A DNA stretch of 64,000 bases from G965207045 sp965207045 (GTDB lineage: Bacteria; Pseudomonadota; Alphaproteobacteria; Rickettsiales; Anaplasmataceae), in assembly GCA_965207045.1 (NCBI GenBank), contig OZ242261.1, positions 868,001 through 932,000 of the forward strand, written 5' to 3'. A program made the position numbers and the translations under genes. The notes beneath the pieces were generated by a model. It made no database searches, was not told the DNA's origin, and saw nothing but the letters and a program-made list of their open reading frames with translations. Shown here piece after piece: positions 9,167 through 18,012 of this stretch. Numbering within the stretch: position 1 is the stretch's first letter; each line of letters starts with the position of its first letter.

Positions 9167-9769
9167 CTAATTGACAAAAAAGGCCCTTTTGACATCATGA
9201 GATTTACCATCCAATACGTATTTAAGTGCTCTTGGATAACACTCATGTTCAGCTTTCAATATTCGTGCACTTAAAGAATCAACAGTATCATCTTCCAGAA
9301 CTGGGACAGCTGCCTGCATAATAATTTCACCATCATCCATTTTATTATTGACATAATGTACAGTACAGCCAGCTATTTTTACCTTAGCCAAAAGCGCTTG
9401 CTTCTGTGCATTTAAACCCCTAAATGCAGGCAATAAAGAAGGATGAATATTAATTATCTTACCTTTCCATAACTCAACAAAATCAGCTCTAAGTATTTGC
9501 ATAAAACCAGCTAAACATATTAATTTTATGTCAAAATCCTTCAATATAAAGCCAAGCTCAACCTTATGATTCCCCCTACCAATTAAAAAAGTTGGAATAT
9601 TTCTATTTTGAGCAATCTCAACACCAGCTGCCACATGATTATCAGATATAACACAATCAATTCTAGCAGGGTAACCCTCACTCTCACAAACTGAAATAAG
9701 ATTCGCTAAGTTAGAACCTCTACCAGATATAAATACAGCAATACCGCACTTATCCTTTGCTTGACTCAT
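9167..9769 (-). CDS. purN: Phosphoribosylglycinamide formyltransferase
   Basis: Third step of de novo purine synthesis: formyl transfer from 10-formyl-THF to GAR. 200 residues from the ATG at 9769; a frame extension to 9790 is not needed. Visible motifs are FISGRGSNLANL (phosphate loop), LICLAGFMQIL, the catalytic INIHPSLLPAFRGLNAQKQAL (Asn-His pair), GCTVHYV and MDDGEIIMQ (catalytic Asp). Complete. Its start overlaps the pepA 3' end by 20 bp, so the two are co-transcribed. A working purine pathway agrees with Anaplasmataceae, which retain purine synthesis unlike Rickettsia. Confidence 0.95.
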   Translation of the reverse strand: MSQAKDKCGIAVFISGRGSNLANLISVCESEGYPARIDCVISDNHVAAGVEIAQNRNIPTFLIGRGNHKVELGFILKDFDIKLICLAGFMQILRADFVELWKGKIINIHPSLLPAFRGLNAQKQALLAKVKIAGCTVHYVNNKMDDGEIIMQAAVPVLEDDTVDSLSARILKAEHECYPRALKYVLDGKSHDVKRAFFVN

Positions 9770-11267
9770 AATATTTTGCAGACAACTCATTCAGCAATCT
9801 CACACCAAAGCCAGTCGCACCTTTCGGAGAAACATCTGTTAACTCCTTTCTCCAAGCAACTCCTGCTATATCAAGATGAGCCCATTTCTGCCCATCCTTC
9901 ACAAATCGCTGCAAGAATTGTGCAGCAGTAATGCTATCAGCACCTGTACTCTTAATGGATATATTTTGCATATCAGCAATATCAGAATCAATCTGCTTAT
10001 CATACTCCTTAGATAAAGGAAAACGCCACACCTTTTCATTTACATTCAAGCCAGCAGATATTATATTCTCAGCAAGAATATCATTGTTAGAAAATAGTCC
10101 AGCATATTGATCGCCCAAAGCAACCACAATTGCTCCTGTAAGCGTTGCAAGATCAATAATACATTCTGGCTCAAAAAACTCTTGCGTATACGACAATGCG
10201 TCTGCTAAAACTAAACGACCTTCAGCATCCGTATTGAGTACTTCAATAGTCTGACCAGACATGGAAGTCACAACATCACTAGGACGCTGAGCATTCCCCG
10301 AAATTGCATTCTCCGCTAATGCAACTACCCCAACTGCATTAATACTAGCGTTCCTCTCAGCAAGAGAATACATAGCACCAACAACCGCAGCTGATCCCGC
10401 CATGTCATATTTCATGTCCCACATACCACGAGAAGGCTTTAATGATATACCGCCAGTATCAAAAGTAATCCCTTTCCCAACAAACGCTATAGGCTTACTA
10501 TTCTTATCATCACTACCATTAAATTGGATTGTCACTAAACGAGACCCTTGACTACTACCTTGACCCACACCAAGCAATGCATGCATACCATGCTTCATCA
10601 TGGCCTTATCATCTAAGATATCAACTTTAACTTCATTACCAAATTTTTTAAACATTTCTTTCACGTTCTGAGCATAAGCATCAGGATAAAGTATGTTTGG
10701 AGGCTCACTCACTAAAGTACGAGCTATTTTTACTCCCTCTGTCACAGCGTTCAAATACTTAAACTCTGCAGTAGAATAATCTTGTGCATCAACTGCAAAA
10801 ACAACTTTTTCTAAGTAATTATCCTTTTTTTCGCTCTTATACTTATTAAAATCAAAATCACTAAGAACAACTCCATTAGCAACGTATGGAATCACTAGCT
10901 GTGACGAATGCTCCATCAACACTGTAGCCTCAGATACTTTCTCTTTCTTTAAGCGCTGAAATATCTTACCGCCTATTTTTTCAGCAGTCACAAAATCGAA
11001 ATTTTCAGATTTTCCTGCATTAACCAAGATTATAGACTTAATTTCAGGATAACCATCAATAACATTTGGTGTAACAACCAAACAGCTTTCACCAAAATCA
11101 CTATCTTGCAGTTTGCTCACTGCTAAAGCCTGTTTAATAAGATTTTCAGCACTCAAATTGACTTGCTCAACTCTACCCACTAAATCTTGATCTTCAAACA
11201 AAACCACAACCAAAACCACGGCTCTTACTAAAGCACCGACCGCCTCTGAAAATACTATCTCCACCAT
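9750..11267 (-). CDS. pepA: Leucyl aminopeptidase (M17)
   Basis: Cytosolic two-metal aminopeptidase that trims N-terminal residues from peptides. About 505 residues from ATG at 11267 (a TTG at 11276 is a poorer alternative). The N-terminal half is the divergent regulatory domain. The C-terminal half carries the catalytic domain: FVGKGITFDTGGISLKPS with the metal-binding Lys and Asp, the ...YDMAGSAAVVGAM block, and the signature NTDAEGRLVLADAL containing the metal Asp/Glu and catalytic Arg. Then LATLTGAIVVALG and the C-terminal WAHLDIAGVAW. All present. It overlaps purN. Confidence 0.96.
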   Translation of the reverse strand: MVEIVFSEAVGALVRAVVLVVVLFEDQDLVGRVEQVNLSAENLIKQALAVSKLQDSDFGESCLVVTPNVIDGYPEIKSIILVNAGKSENFDFVTAEKIGGKIFQRLKKEKVSEATVLMEHSSQLVIPYVANGVVLSDFDFNKYKSEKKDNYLEKVVFAVDAQDYSTAEFKYLNAVTEGVKIARTLVSEPPNILYPDAYAQNVKEMFKKFGNEVKVDILDDKAMMKHGMHALLGVGQGSSQGSRLVTIQFNGSDDKNSKPIAFVGKGITFDTGGISLKPSRGMWDMKYDMAGSAAVVGAMYSLAERNASINAVGVVALAENAISGNAQRPSDVVTSMSGQTIEVLNTDAEGRLVLADALSYTQEFFEPECIIDLATLTGAIVVALGDQYAGLFSNNDILAENIISAGLNVNEKVWRFPLSKEYDKQIDSDIADMQNISIKSTGADSITAAQFLQRFVKDGQKWAHLDIAGVAWRKELTDVSPKGATGFGVRLLNELSAKYYESSKG

Positions 11268-11615
11268 TCTCGGCAAAAAAAATCTTAACTGGAGCGACTA
11301 GTAACACAGAAAACAACGACAGTCAATACTGGGAAACTTAATTTACTAATCTGCTAAATATTATATTTCGATATGTTGATTGTAATTATAAAAGTGTTTA
11401 AAGGATGTAGGAGTCATAACAATATAGTATAAACACGATTTATGTGAACAACACTCAACAATTTTTGAACCTGCAATCATTGAAGAGTATTTACACTTAG
11501 TATTTGTAATGATGAATTCCACAAAAATAAAATTAGCAAATCATCAATAAAAATAAGTGTTAGCTAAATAGCCAACATCACTGTGATAAAAGAAAAGCAT
11601 AATGCTACTAAATTA
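11268..11615. other. Intergenic stretch, no gene seen
   Basis: About 350 bp between pepA and the SPFH pseudogene. Stop-rich in all frames; no RNA gene or repeat recognised. Confidence 0.45.
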
Positions 11616-12442
11616 TTAAGAATTTACACTTACTACAGGTTAAGATTCTCGGTCAGAAGTCAGGTTTAGCAAAAGATTATTAATAACTTCAACTCTTTTA
11701 TCATTAGAAATATCAAACTTTCCTTCTAATAGGAAAATGATCTAACACGTTATCAACAATAGTTAGCACATTTTCAAACAAGTATTTGCGTGCTTGTAAT
11801 ATTGTTCAGCTTGTTGGCGTTTAAGCATCAACGATGCGATTTCTGTTGGAAAGCTGTGATAACCTAACTTTCTCTACTACAATTCCTGCACTTGCAAACC
11901 TGGACTGCAGCTCCTCTTTAAGTTTTACTACAATACTTTCTACATTGTCACACAATGATCGTTCATCTTCAAAATCATAAGGTTAGCCCCTTGCTGTAGC
12001 ATGAATAGCTGTTCGCTTTGATTAGCTACAAAATCTTTATAACCGTCAGCATTAAAAGTCGCTTTTGCAAGATCTTTATACGCTATATACTAACACTGCA
12101 CCAACTCCAATAGGGTTGCCCTTAAGGGCATTAACCTTCAGTTAATCAGTCTTGCAGTTAATAATACACAATGAAACATGCTCAGCAATAGAAAATGGTA
12201 TTGTCCAGAAAAAGCTACTTTTCTTAATGGTACCAATATTAATTTCCAAAAAAGGTAAACATTTTGGGCTGATTGGGCCAAATAATGTTAAAACCGCTTG
12301 CAGAAGCCATAGCAACTGTTAGAAACATAAACCACAGTTCCGGCAGTACAGCAAGTGAGAAAACATTATACCCAGTATGACTAATAGCAAGATTATTCCA
12401 AAACCATGGACGCTAAGTGCAAACTTATCTTCAATAGTCTAT
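11616..12442 (-). pseudogene. SPFH/Band 7 domain protein, inactivated by several frameshifts and stops
   Basis: Reading the minus strand and switching frames recovers most of a membrane-anchored SPFH (stomatin/flotillin-like) protein: a hydrophobic N-terminus (GIILLLVILGI), then FNIIWPNQ, GTIKKS.FFWTIPF, KVNALKGNPIGVGAVLVYSV, KDLAKATFNADGYKDFVANQSE, YDFEDERSLCDNVES, LKEELQSRFASAGIVVE, EIASLMLKRQQAEQYY, IVDNVLDHF, RVEVINNLLLNLTSDRES and finally PVVSVNS before a TAA at 11616-11618. This is the domain order and C-terminal ending of the bacterial SPFH family. I count at least four frameshifts (for example after VLVYSV and at the NP before YDFEDE) plus a premature TAA seven codons before the end. 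No ORF longer than a few dozen residues remains, so it is dead. The start is approximate. Confidence 0.85.
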
Positions 12443-12617
12443 GCATAACTTCAATAAAATTAAGATTAATAAGAATATTAATGCTAAAACGCTCCAGAAT
12501 CACTAATTTTGTTGATTCAGCCTAGAGAATTCACAGGGATATAGATTGGCTTTATGAATTGTTTGCGGCTCTCGCTTTTTTAAATTAAACTCAAAAGTCC
12601 ACACTCGTATAAAGAGC

Positions 12618-13046
12618 TTAGGTTACCCAAGCTATAGATGGAAGTATAGTAACTGGAATATTAAGACCAACAACATTTGTTAATATTTTATTATCTCTCT
12701 CATGAATTACGCTAAATATCAGATGACTAATATGATTACCTTTTGCATAGCCAGCTATACTATATCCAACTTTACCCTCTAAAACATTTGTTTTAATAGA
12801 CAAATGCGCATTTAAATAAGCTAATTTTCTATAACATTTATCAAGCAACTCTTTGGCATTCTTACGATAATCATTAACAATAATATTATTCAACGATAAA
12901 AAAGCTGTTTGCTCTTCTTCTAAATTTATTATTGTGACAATATTTACACACTTTCCTGTTAATGAAAATCTTTTGTTTGTATACTCTAACATCTTCTCTA
13001 CTTGATCACTTTCATCAACATAAATAAGATAATTCTCTTCTACCAC
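12618..13046 (-). CDS. Universal stress protein family (UspA-like)
   Basis: 142 residues with a single USP-like alpha/beta fold: an N-terminal NYLIYVDESDQVEKMLEYT strand-helix, a central INLEEE segment, and a C-terminal NHISHLIFSVIHERDNKI...VTILPS that matches the usual end of USP proteins. The ATP-binding G-x2-G-x9-G(S/T) motif is not clear, so it may be a non-ATP-binding type. The start is GTG at 13046, supported by a strong GGAGGT ribosome binding site seven bases upstream on the minus strand, inside the 3' end of the preceding gene. Third gene of a cassette with the TIGR02186 and TauE-type genes. Confidence 0.7.
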   Translation of the reverse strand: MVEENYLIYVDESDQVEKMLEYTNKRFSLTGKCVNIVTIINLEEEQTAFLSLNNIIVNDYRKNAKELLDKCYRKLAYLNAHLSIKTNVLEGKVGYSIAGYAKGNHISHLIFSVIHERDNKILTNVVGLNIPVTILPSIAWVT

Positions 13047-13051
13047 TCAAC

Positions 13052-13750
13052 CTACCTCCGCTTAATTAAGCTACTAAACCAACCAATAAACAATGCACCC
13101 AAAACAGCACTCAAAGCATATAAGAATGGGTGTAAAATATGCATATCAAAAACAAATGATTCTATACCAATATTTGAAACCAACAAAGGAAGTGTCTGAA
13201 CTCCAAATAAATCATTTCTATAGAACAACAACACTTCAATGATATAACGCCCTTTTGGTATATTTTTTGGAAAGTGTATGTTACTCCTGAATAATCTCTC
13301 ATTGATCAAATCAACATTATTAGCTAATTCAACATATAAACCATTTTTTATTTTCATATCCTTAAAAGCAGCTTCCAATTCGCTATCTCCACAAAATTTC
13401 ATAGCACTCAAACTTATCTTTTGTAAACTATTTTCATTCATTACCTTATGTAAATCACGGCCTGAAGATACAGAATAAAACTGCTTGATATCATCTAATT
13501 TCTCTCTTTTACCATTAACCCATAAACCGTATCTCTTTTCCTTTTTGTTAATTATTATTGATCGTCTTGGCCCATGTACTATCACGACCACATCACCACT
13601 TACATCAAGCATACCAAAAATCAACATATCAATTCCGTTAAAATCAGAATCTATTTTAATTTCACGTACAGCTAAATCAAAATTGATTGGATGTGAGTAT
13701 GCATTAAAGCAAAACAAATTCACAAAAAGTACGAAATAAAACAATCTCAT
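13052..13750 (-). CDS. TIGR02186-type membrane-anchored protein
   Basis: 232 residues with a cleavable or anchoring hydrophobic N-terminus (LFYFVLFVNLFCFNAYS), a large extracytoplasmic domain beginning NFDLAVREIKIDSDFNG, and a C-terminal membrane helix (PFLYALSAVLGALFIGWFSSLI) ending in basic residues. The start of the domain (D..V..I.I.S.F.G..L..FG) and the topology match the conserved alphaproteobacterial family TIGR02186, whose members stand next to TauE/SafE-type permeases, exactly as here. Function unknown; a periplasmic partner of the permease is a reasonable inference. It abuts the permease stop (1 bp) and is followed by the USP gene. Confidence 0.75.
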   Translation of the reverse strand: MRLFYFVLFVNLFCFNAYSHPINFDLAVREIKIDSDFNGIDMLIFGMLDVSGDVVVIVHGPRRSIIINKKEKRYGLWVNGKREKLDDIKQFYSVSSGRDLHKVMNENSLQKISLSAMKFCGDSELEAAFKDMKIKNGLYVELANNVDLINERLFRSNIHFPKNIPKGRYIIEVLLFYRNDLFGVQTLPLLVSNIGIESFVFDMHILHPFLYALSAVLGALFIGWFSSLIKRR

Positions 13751-14668
13751 TTACTTGTATTCAAAAGAATAAATATTTTTAGGTTCCATCACCATACCCG
13801 AAAATAGCTTAGAAAAAACACATAATATTATTACAGCAAGTAATATTCTGAGTATTTCAGGTGGTAATTTACTATTTATTCTCACCCCAATTTGAGCACC
13901 AATAACAGCACCTACTATCAAAAACAATGACAACACAATATCCACAGTATTAGAAATAGATGCATGCATCATAGTTACAACAGATGTAGTAAAAACAGCC
14001 TGAAAAACTGATGTTCCAACAGCAATAGAAGTTGGTAGCCCTAACACATATATCAATATTGGAACTAAAACAAATCCACCACCTAGCCCAGCTAAAGAAA
14101 CAAGCATACCTATCATTATTCCAGATAAAATAACTGACAGTATACTCACTTCAACATTTGAATGTACAAATAAATGCTTGAATGGCATAAATGACTTTTT
14201 CTTGATCCCTGATTTCTTACTTTGATCTAATAAAGCAATACTCTTATGCTTTCTATATATTGTAACCGCACTTTCACATGCAATAATAACCCCCATAATT
14301 CCCAATATAAATACATACAAAAGCGAGATGGTTATATCAATTGCACCCGACTCATGAAGCCATGAAAATAACATCGCGCCAACTATAGAACCAATAAAGC
14401 TCCCAAAAAGCAGCCATAAACCTATCCCTATATCAACATTTTTACGTTTTAAATGGCTCAAAAAACTTGAAAAAGATGAAGCAACAGTATGATTAACAGC
14501 ACTAGACAATGCAACTGCTGAAGGCACTCCGATAAACATTAGGGTTGGTATAACAACAAAATTTCCTCCTATACCAAATACCCCAGACATTAATCCAGAA
14601 GCTATTCCTAACAACAATAAAGCAAATATATCAATTGGAATTTCTGCGATCGGTAAATATATCTGCAT
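13751..14668 (-). CDS. TauE/SafE-family permease (sulfite/sulfur-compound exporter-like)
   Basis: Integral inner-membrane protein of 305 residues with about eight hydrophobic helices. The internal duplication of the family is visible: GVFGIGGNFVVIPTL in the first half (near residue 25) and SLAGLGGGFVLVPIL in the second (near residue 195). Members move sulfite, sulfoacetate, taurine-related or other small organic anions; the substrate here cannot be read. The start is the ATG at 14668; a GTG three bases upstream is equally in frame. Leads the permease/TIGR02186/USP cassette. Confidence 0.87.
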   Translation of the reverse strand: MQIYLPIAEIPIDIFALLLLGIASGLMSGVFGIGGNFVVIPTLMFIGVPSAVALSSAVNHTVASSFSSFLSHLKRKNVDIGIGLWLLFGSFIGSIVGAMLFSWLHESGAIDITISLLYVFILGIMGVIIACESAVTIYRKHKSIALLDQSKKSGIKKKSFMPFKHLFVHSNVEVSILSVILSGIMIGMLVSLAGLGGGFVLVPILIYVLGLPTSIAVGTSVFQAVFTTSVVTMMHASISNTVDIVLSLFLIVGAVIGAQIGVRINSKLPPEILRILLAVIILCVFSKLFSGMVMEPKNIYSFEYK

Positions 14669-14690
14669 CACTCATAAATTACAAACAGCA

Positions 14691-15356
14691 TCAGTTTAGC
14701 AGGAAATCTAAAGCAATTAAATAATATTCTGAAGATTTATTTCTCGTTGCATCTGGTTTATAATATTTAACAATTTTAAATACTCTTTTAAATTCTGAAT
14801 ATAGCCGAACATCCTCACTACCTTGAAAAGCCTTTATCACTAACATCCCTCCTTTTTTCAATATTTTTACAGCAAATTTTAAAACTTCCTCACATAATAG
14901 AACAATACGTATATGGTCAATTTCAGGGTGTCCACAAATTGCAGGCGACATATCAGAGAGTATAAGATCAGGACTTTTTTTTAATAATTCTCCCTCTATT
15001 AAATCATTACACTTTGTAAAATCACACTGTAGAAACCTAACCCCAGGTATTTCTTCCATAAATAACATGTCTACAGAAATTACATGATTGCAATGTTGAG
15101 CTACAACCTGAGACCATCCTCCAGGACTTGAACCTAGATCAATAACTACTTTTTTCCCTTTTAAAATAGAAAATTTCTTATCTATATCCAACAATTTATA
15201 AGCAGAACGAGATCTGTATCCTTCTTCTTTTGCTAATTGCGTATACTTATCATTCAATTGACAACTTAGCCAATTTGTAGAGGACAATTTTCTTCCCTTA
15301 ACAGTTTTTAATTTTATATGTTTTTGCCTGTTCACCGAAAAAAATTTAAAAAACAC
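14691..15356 (-). CDS. rlmE: 23S rRNA (uridine2552-2'-O)-methyltransferase
   Basis: FtsJ/RrmJ-type SAM methyltransferase acting on U2552 in the 50S A-loop. 221 residues. Seen: the N-terminal ..WLSCQLNDKYTQLAKEEGYRSRSAYKLLDI with the first catalytic Lys, SAM-binding VIDLGSSPGGWSQV, the catalytic Asp in LSDMSPAICG, and the second Lys in MLVIKAFQG, followed by the usual KPDATRNKSSEYYL end. The K-D-K-E set looks complete. The start is GTG at 15356; no better start is available without trimming the N-terminal Lys-rich arm. Confidence 0.94.
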   Translation of the reverse strand: MFFKFFSVNRQKHIKLKTVKGRKLSSTNWLSCQLNDKYTQLAKEEGYRSRSAYKLLDIDKKFSILKGKKVVIDLGSSPGGWSQVVAQHCNHVISVDMLFMEEIPGVRFLQCDFTKCNDLIEGELLKKSPDLILSDMSPAICGHPEIDHIRIVLLCEEVLKFAVKILKKGGMLVIKAFQGSEDVRLYSEFKRVFKIVKYYKPDATRNKSSEYYLIALDFLLN

Positions 15357-15490
15357 TTATAATACTATAGACATTCTAACAAAAATGTTTATAAATGCTA
15401 GAAATTTCCTTTCAAACAAAAGCACAACATTGAAGCACCTTTATTATATATACATATCGTGCTACAAGTGAACATTTAGCTTTTTATAAT

Positions 15491-16561
15491 ATGAACATAT
15501 TTGAGTTAAAAGGTAATAATGATACAATTTTTAAGATTGGTAAGAACCTTTTTGAGGATACACAAAACATTATTCTACCATACATAATCTCCAGCACTTT
15601 ACATATTATCACAGATAAAAATGTAGCACGGCATCACTTACAAAAAGTACAGAAATACTTATCACATTTCAATATTGAGCAAACACATCACATAATAGCA
15701 ATAGGCGAAAGAAATAAGAGCTTTGCAACCCTTCAATTCTTACTCGAAGAAATATTATCTTGTAAACCAACAGTCAACAGCACTTTAATCGCACTTGGAG
15801 GTGGTATGGTTGGTGATATAGCAGGCTTTGCAGCTAATATCCTCCTTAGAGGCGTCAACTGGATAAATATTCCTACAACATTATTAGCCCAGGTAGATAG
15901 TGCAATAGGTGGCAAATGTGGTATAAATTCCAATCATGGAAAAAATTTAATTGGTTCAACACATAATCCAATACTTACATTAATGGACGTTGACTTTCTT
16001 GCAACATTACCAAACAAAGAAATCTCTGCTGGATGTGCAGAAGCAATAAAAAATGCACTTCTCTACAAAACAGACTTTTTCTTTTGGATACAAAAAAATA
16101 TCGATAAAATCATCAAAAAAGATTTCGATACACTTCTATATCTTGTACAGAATTGTTGCAGAATCAAGATGCAAATAACACAACAAGACAAATTTGGCAA
16201 AAAAGGCAAAAGGAATATGCTCAATTTTGGGCATACTGTAGCACATGCCATAGAAGCCGCATCAGAATACGAGATTTCACATGGAGAAGCTGTGTCAATT
16301 GGTCTTGTTGTAGAATCAGCAATCTCAAACATTAATACTCAAAATATAAAAAGTACTTTAAAACAGGCTGGTTTACCCATTTCTCTAAAAGAGATAACAA
16401 ACAATATAAATATAAAAAAGATTTACTCCTATATTCTAAATGATAAAAAAATACAAAACAAAACACTAGAATTAACACTTCTAGAAGAAATTGGTAAGGC
16501 ATATACTGAATATGTTAGTTGTGATTTTATGTATTCTCTGTTAAGTGATTCATTAAGTTAA
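15491..16561 (+). CDS. aroB: 3-dehydroquinate synthase
   Basis: Second enzyme of the shikimate pathway, converting DAHP to 3-dehydroquinate using NAD and a divalent metal. 356 residues. Strong signature ALGGGMVGDIAGFAAN, PTTLLAQVDSAIGGK, GKNLIGS, then metal ligands Glu in AGCAEAIKNALL, His in LNFGHTVAHAIE and His in SHGEAVSIG. All catalytic residues appear present and the length is typical. Divergent from rlmE; followed 22 bp later by apaG. Together with aroQ at the left edge it supplies two consecutive pathway steps, consistent with a need for chorismate-derived cofactors (folate, ubiquinone). Confidence 0.96.
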   Translation: MNIFELKGNNDTIFKIGKNLFEDTQNIILPYIISSTLHIITDKNVARHHLQKVQKYLSHFNIEQTHHIIAIGERNKSFATLQFLLEEILSCKPTVNSTLIALGGGMVGDIAGFAANILLRGVNWINIPTTLLAQVDSAIGGKCGINSNHGKNLIGSTHNPILTLMDVDFLATLPNKEISAGCAEAIKNALLYKTDFFFWIQKNIDKIIKKDFDTLLYLVQNCCRIKMQITQQDKFGKKGKRNMLNFGHTVAHAIEAASEYEISHGEAVSIGLVVESAISNINTQNIKSTLKQAGLPISLKEITNNINIKKIYSYILNDKKIQNKTLELTLLEEIGKAYTEYVSCDFMYSLLSDSLS

Positions 16562-16583
16562 CTAAAAAAGACAATTGATCTGT

Positions 16584-17000
16584 ATGCCAATTAAATATAA
16601 TCAATATTCTCAAACAACACATTCTGTGACAGTTAAAGTCAACGTTTCTTATTTAGGAGAACAAAATATAACCAATGATTACGGCTGTTATATATGGGTG
16701 TATAGCGTTAGCATTCTCAATAAAAATAACTACAGCATAAAACTCTTGAACAATTTTTGGGAAATAACAGACAATAAAGGTATAATAGAAAAAACAAACG
16801 GCATAGGAGTTGTTGGGGAACAGCCTACTCTCGCACCACAAGAAATGTTTGAATATACTAGTGGAACTTATTTGCATACAATTTCAGGAATTATGAATGG
16901 CTATTATGAATTCCTTGATGAACAAGCAAAAATAGTATTTAAAGTTGTAATACCAACTGCTTCACTAGATAGTCCTTACTGCTATATCAGACCTAATTAA
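16584..17000 (+). CDS. apaG: ApaG domain protein
   Basis: 138 residues from ATG at 16584 (TTG at 16575 is possible but less likely). A single ApaG/DUF525 beta-sandwich: N-terminal VTVKVNVSYLGEQ, the diagnostic YIWVYSVSILNKN, LLNNFWEITD, the glycine-rich GIGVVGEQPTLAPQE with FEYTSGTYL, and the closing GYYEFLDE. These are the conserved blocks of the family. The precise biochemical role is unsettled (classically tied to Co/Mg homeostasis phenotypes). Lies just downstream of aroB, probably co-transcribed. Confidence 0.92.
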   Translation: MPIKYNQYSQTTHSVTVKVNVSYLGEQNITNDYGCYIWVYSVSILNKNNYSIKLLNNFWEITDNKGIIEKTNGIGVVGEQPTLAPQEMFEYTSGTYLHTISGIMNGYYEFLDEQAKIVFKVVIPTASLDSPYCYIRPN

Positions 17001-17053
17001 AAAAGCAAGAAACAGAATATACTTCCAAGTGATAACAAAAATAAATCCTTTTT

Positions 17054-17938
17054 CTAGTATTTACCTTTTGCCAATTGGGAGTGTTCAACACTAAAGGTAG
17101 AACTGTTTCGCAACTCAGGTTTTGGCGTTGCTCTTCCATTATTTCGTAGCTCTCCCAGTTTATTACTCATCAACACTGAAGCAACAAGCAAACCAGCAAA
17201 TATAAGAAAAACAGCAGCACGTACTGCAGATATTACATCCAATGACCTACCTTGCCCCATTTCTATCTTTAATTTTGGATAGAACGAGTTAATGAATTTA
17301 CATGCAGCACTTACAAACATCAAAACTGACATAGTAGATGCAATTACTATTTGTGTCTTGTATAGAGAGGTAATTTTCTTGTGTTGATCTTCATTTTTTT
17401 CGTCCAAAATCCCACTATCTCTATCCTTTTTTATGCTTATTGCTTCAAATGCACCTACAAAACCAAATAACATAACCCCTATAAAATAGAGAATATTATT
17501 ACCTGTATTCAACCATTTTGGAACATTAAGATGCTTAGGTGCAACAGCCTGAAATATCTCAACAAATTGAGCAATAATACATATTGATGACCCAGTAAAA
17601 TTAACTATAAGTGCCAAAGCACGCCATGATTTCCATTTAGATCCATCAAATTGGTCAACAATTTTAGATCCTTCACCGCTATACTTAGAATAGAAGTTAA
17701 TATAGTTCTCATTAACTTCTTGATCTTTTTTATGCTTAAACTCAATAATATCTAAAGCTCCGCATATTATAAATATTACACAAGGCAACAATGCTATAAG
17801 CGCAAGAACAAAAGGAGAGATGATCTTATTAATACGTGCGTGTGAATTAGCTTTCAACAATCCCACCATAACAATAAAAGCTAAAATTGCTGATAACAAC
17901 AAGATGGCTAATACAGAAGCAAATTTCCTTTTCCACAT
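17054..17938 (-). CDS. Hypothetical six-pass membrane protein
   Basis: 294 residues, ATG at 17938. Family not recognised. Hydrophobic segments fall near residues 9-29, 42-65, 108-130, 150-172, 195-215 and 235-258, with a Lys/Glu-rich cytosolic-looking loop after the second (ALDIIEFKHKKDQ) and another after the fourth (SIKKDRDSGILDEKNEDQHK). The C-terminal ~35 residues are polar. No transporter motif seen. Convergent with apaG. Probably a lineage-specific inner-membrane protein. Confidence 0.65.
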   Translation of the reverse strand: MWKRKFASVLAILLLSAILAFIVMVGLLKANSHARINKIISPFVLALIALLPCVIFIICGALDIIEFKHKKDQEVNENYINFYSKYSGEGSKIVDQFDGSKWKSWRALALIVNFTGSSICIIAQFVEIFQAVAPKHLNVPKWLNTGNNILYFIGVMLFGFVGAFEAISIKKDRDSGILDEKNEDQHKKITSLYKTQIVIASTMSVLMFVSAACKFINSFYPKLKIEMGQGRSLDVISAVRAAVFLIFAGLLVASVLMSNKLGELRNNGRATPKPELRNSSTFSVEHSQLAKGKY

Positions 17939-18012
17939 AATATTTATACATTCACCAATTAATAACCATTATATCACATTTTTATAAAATTTTATTTATA
18001 TGTATAAAAGTA

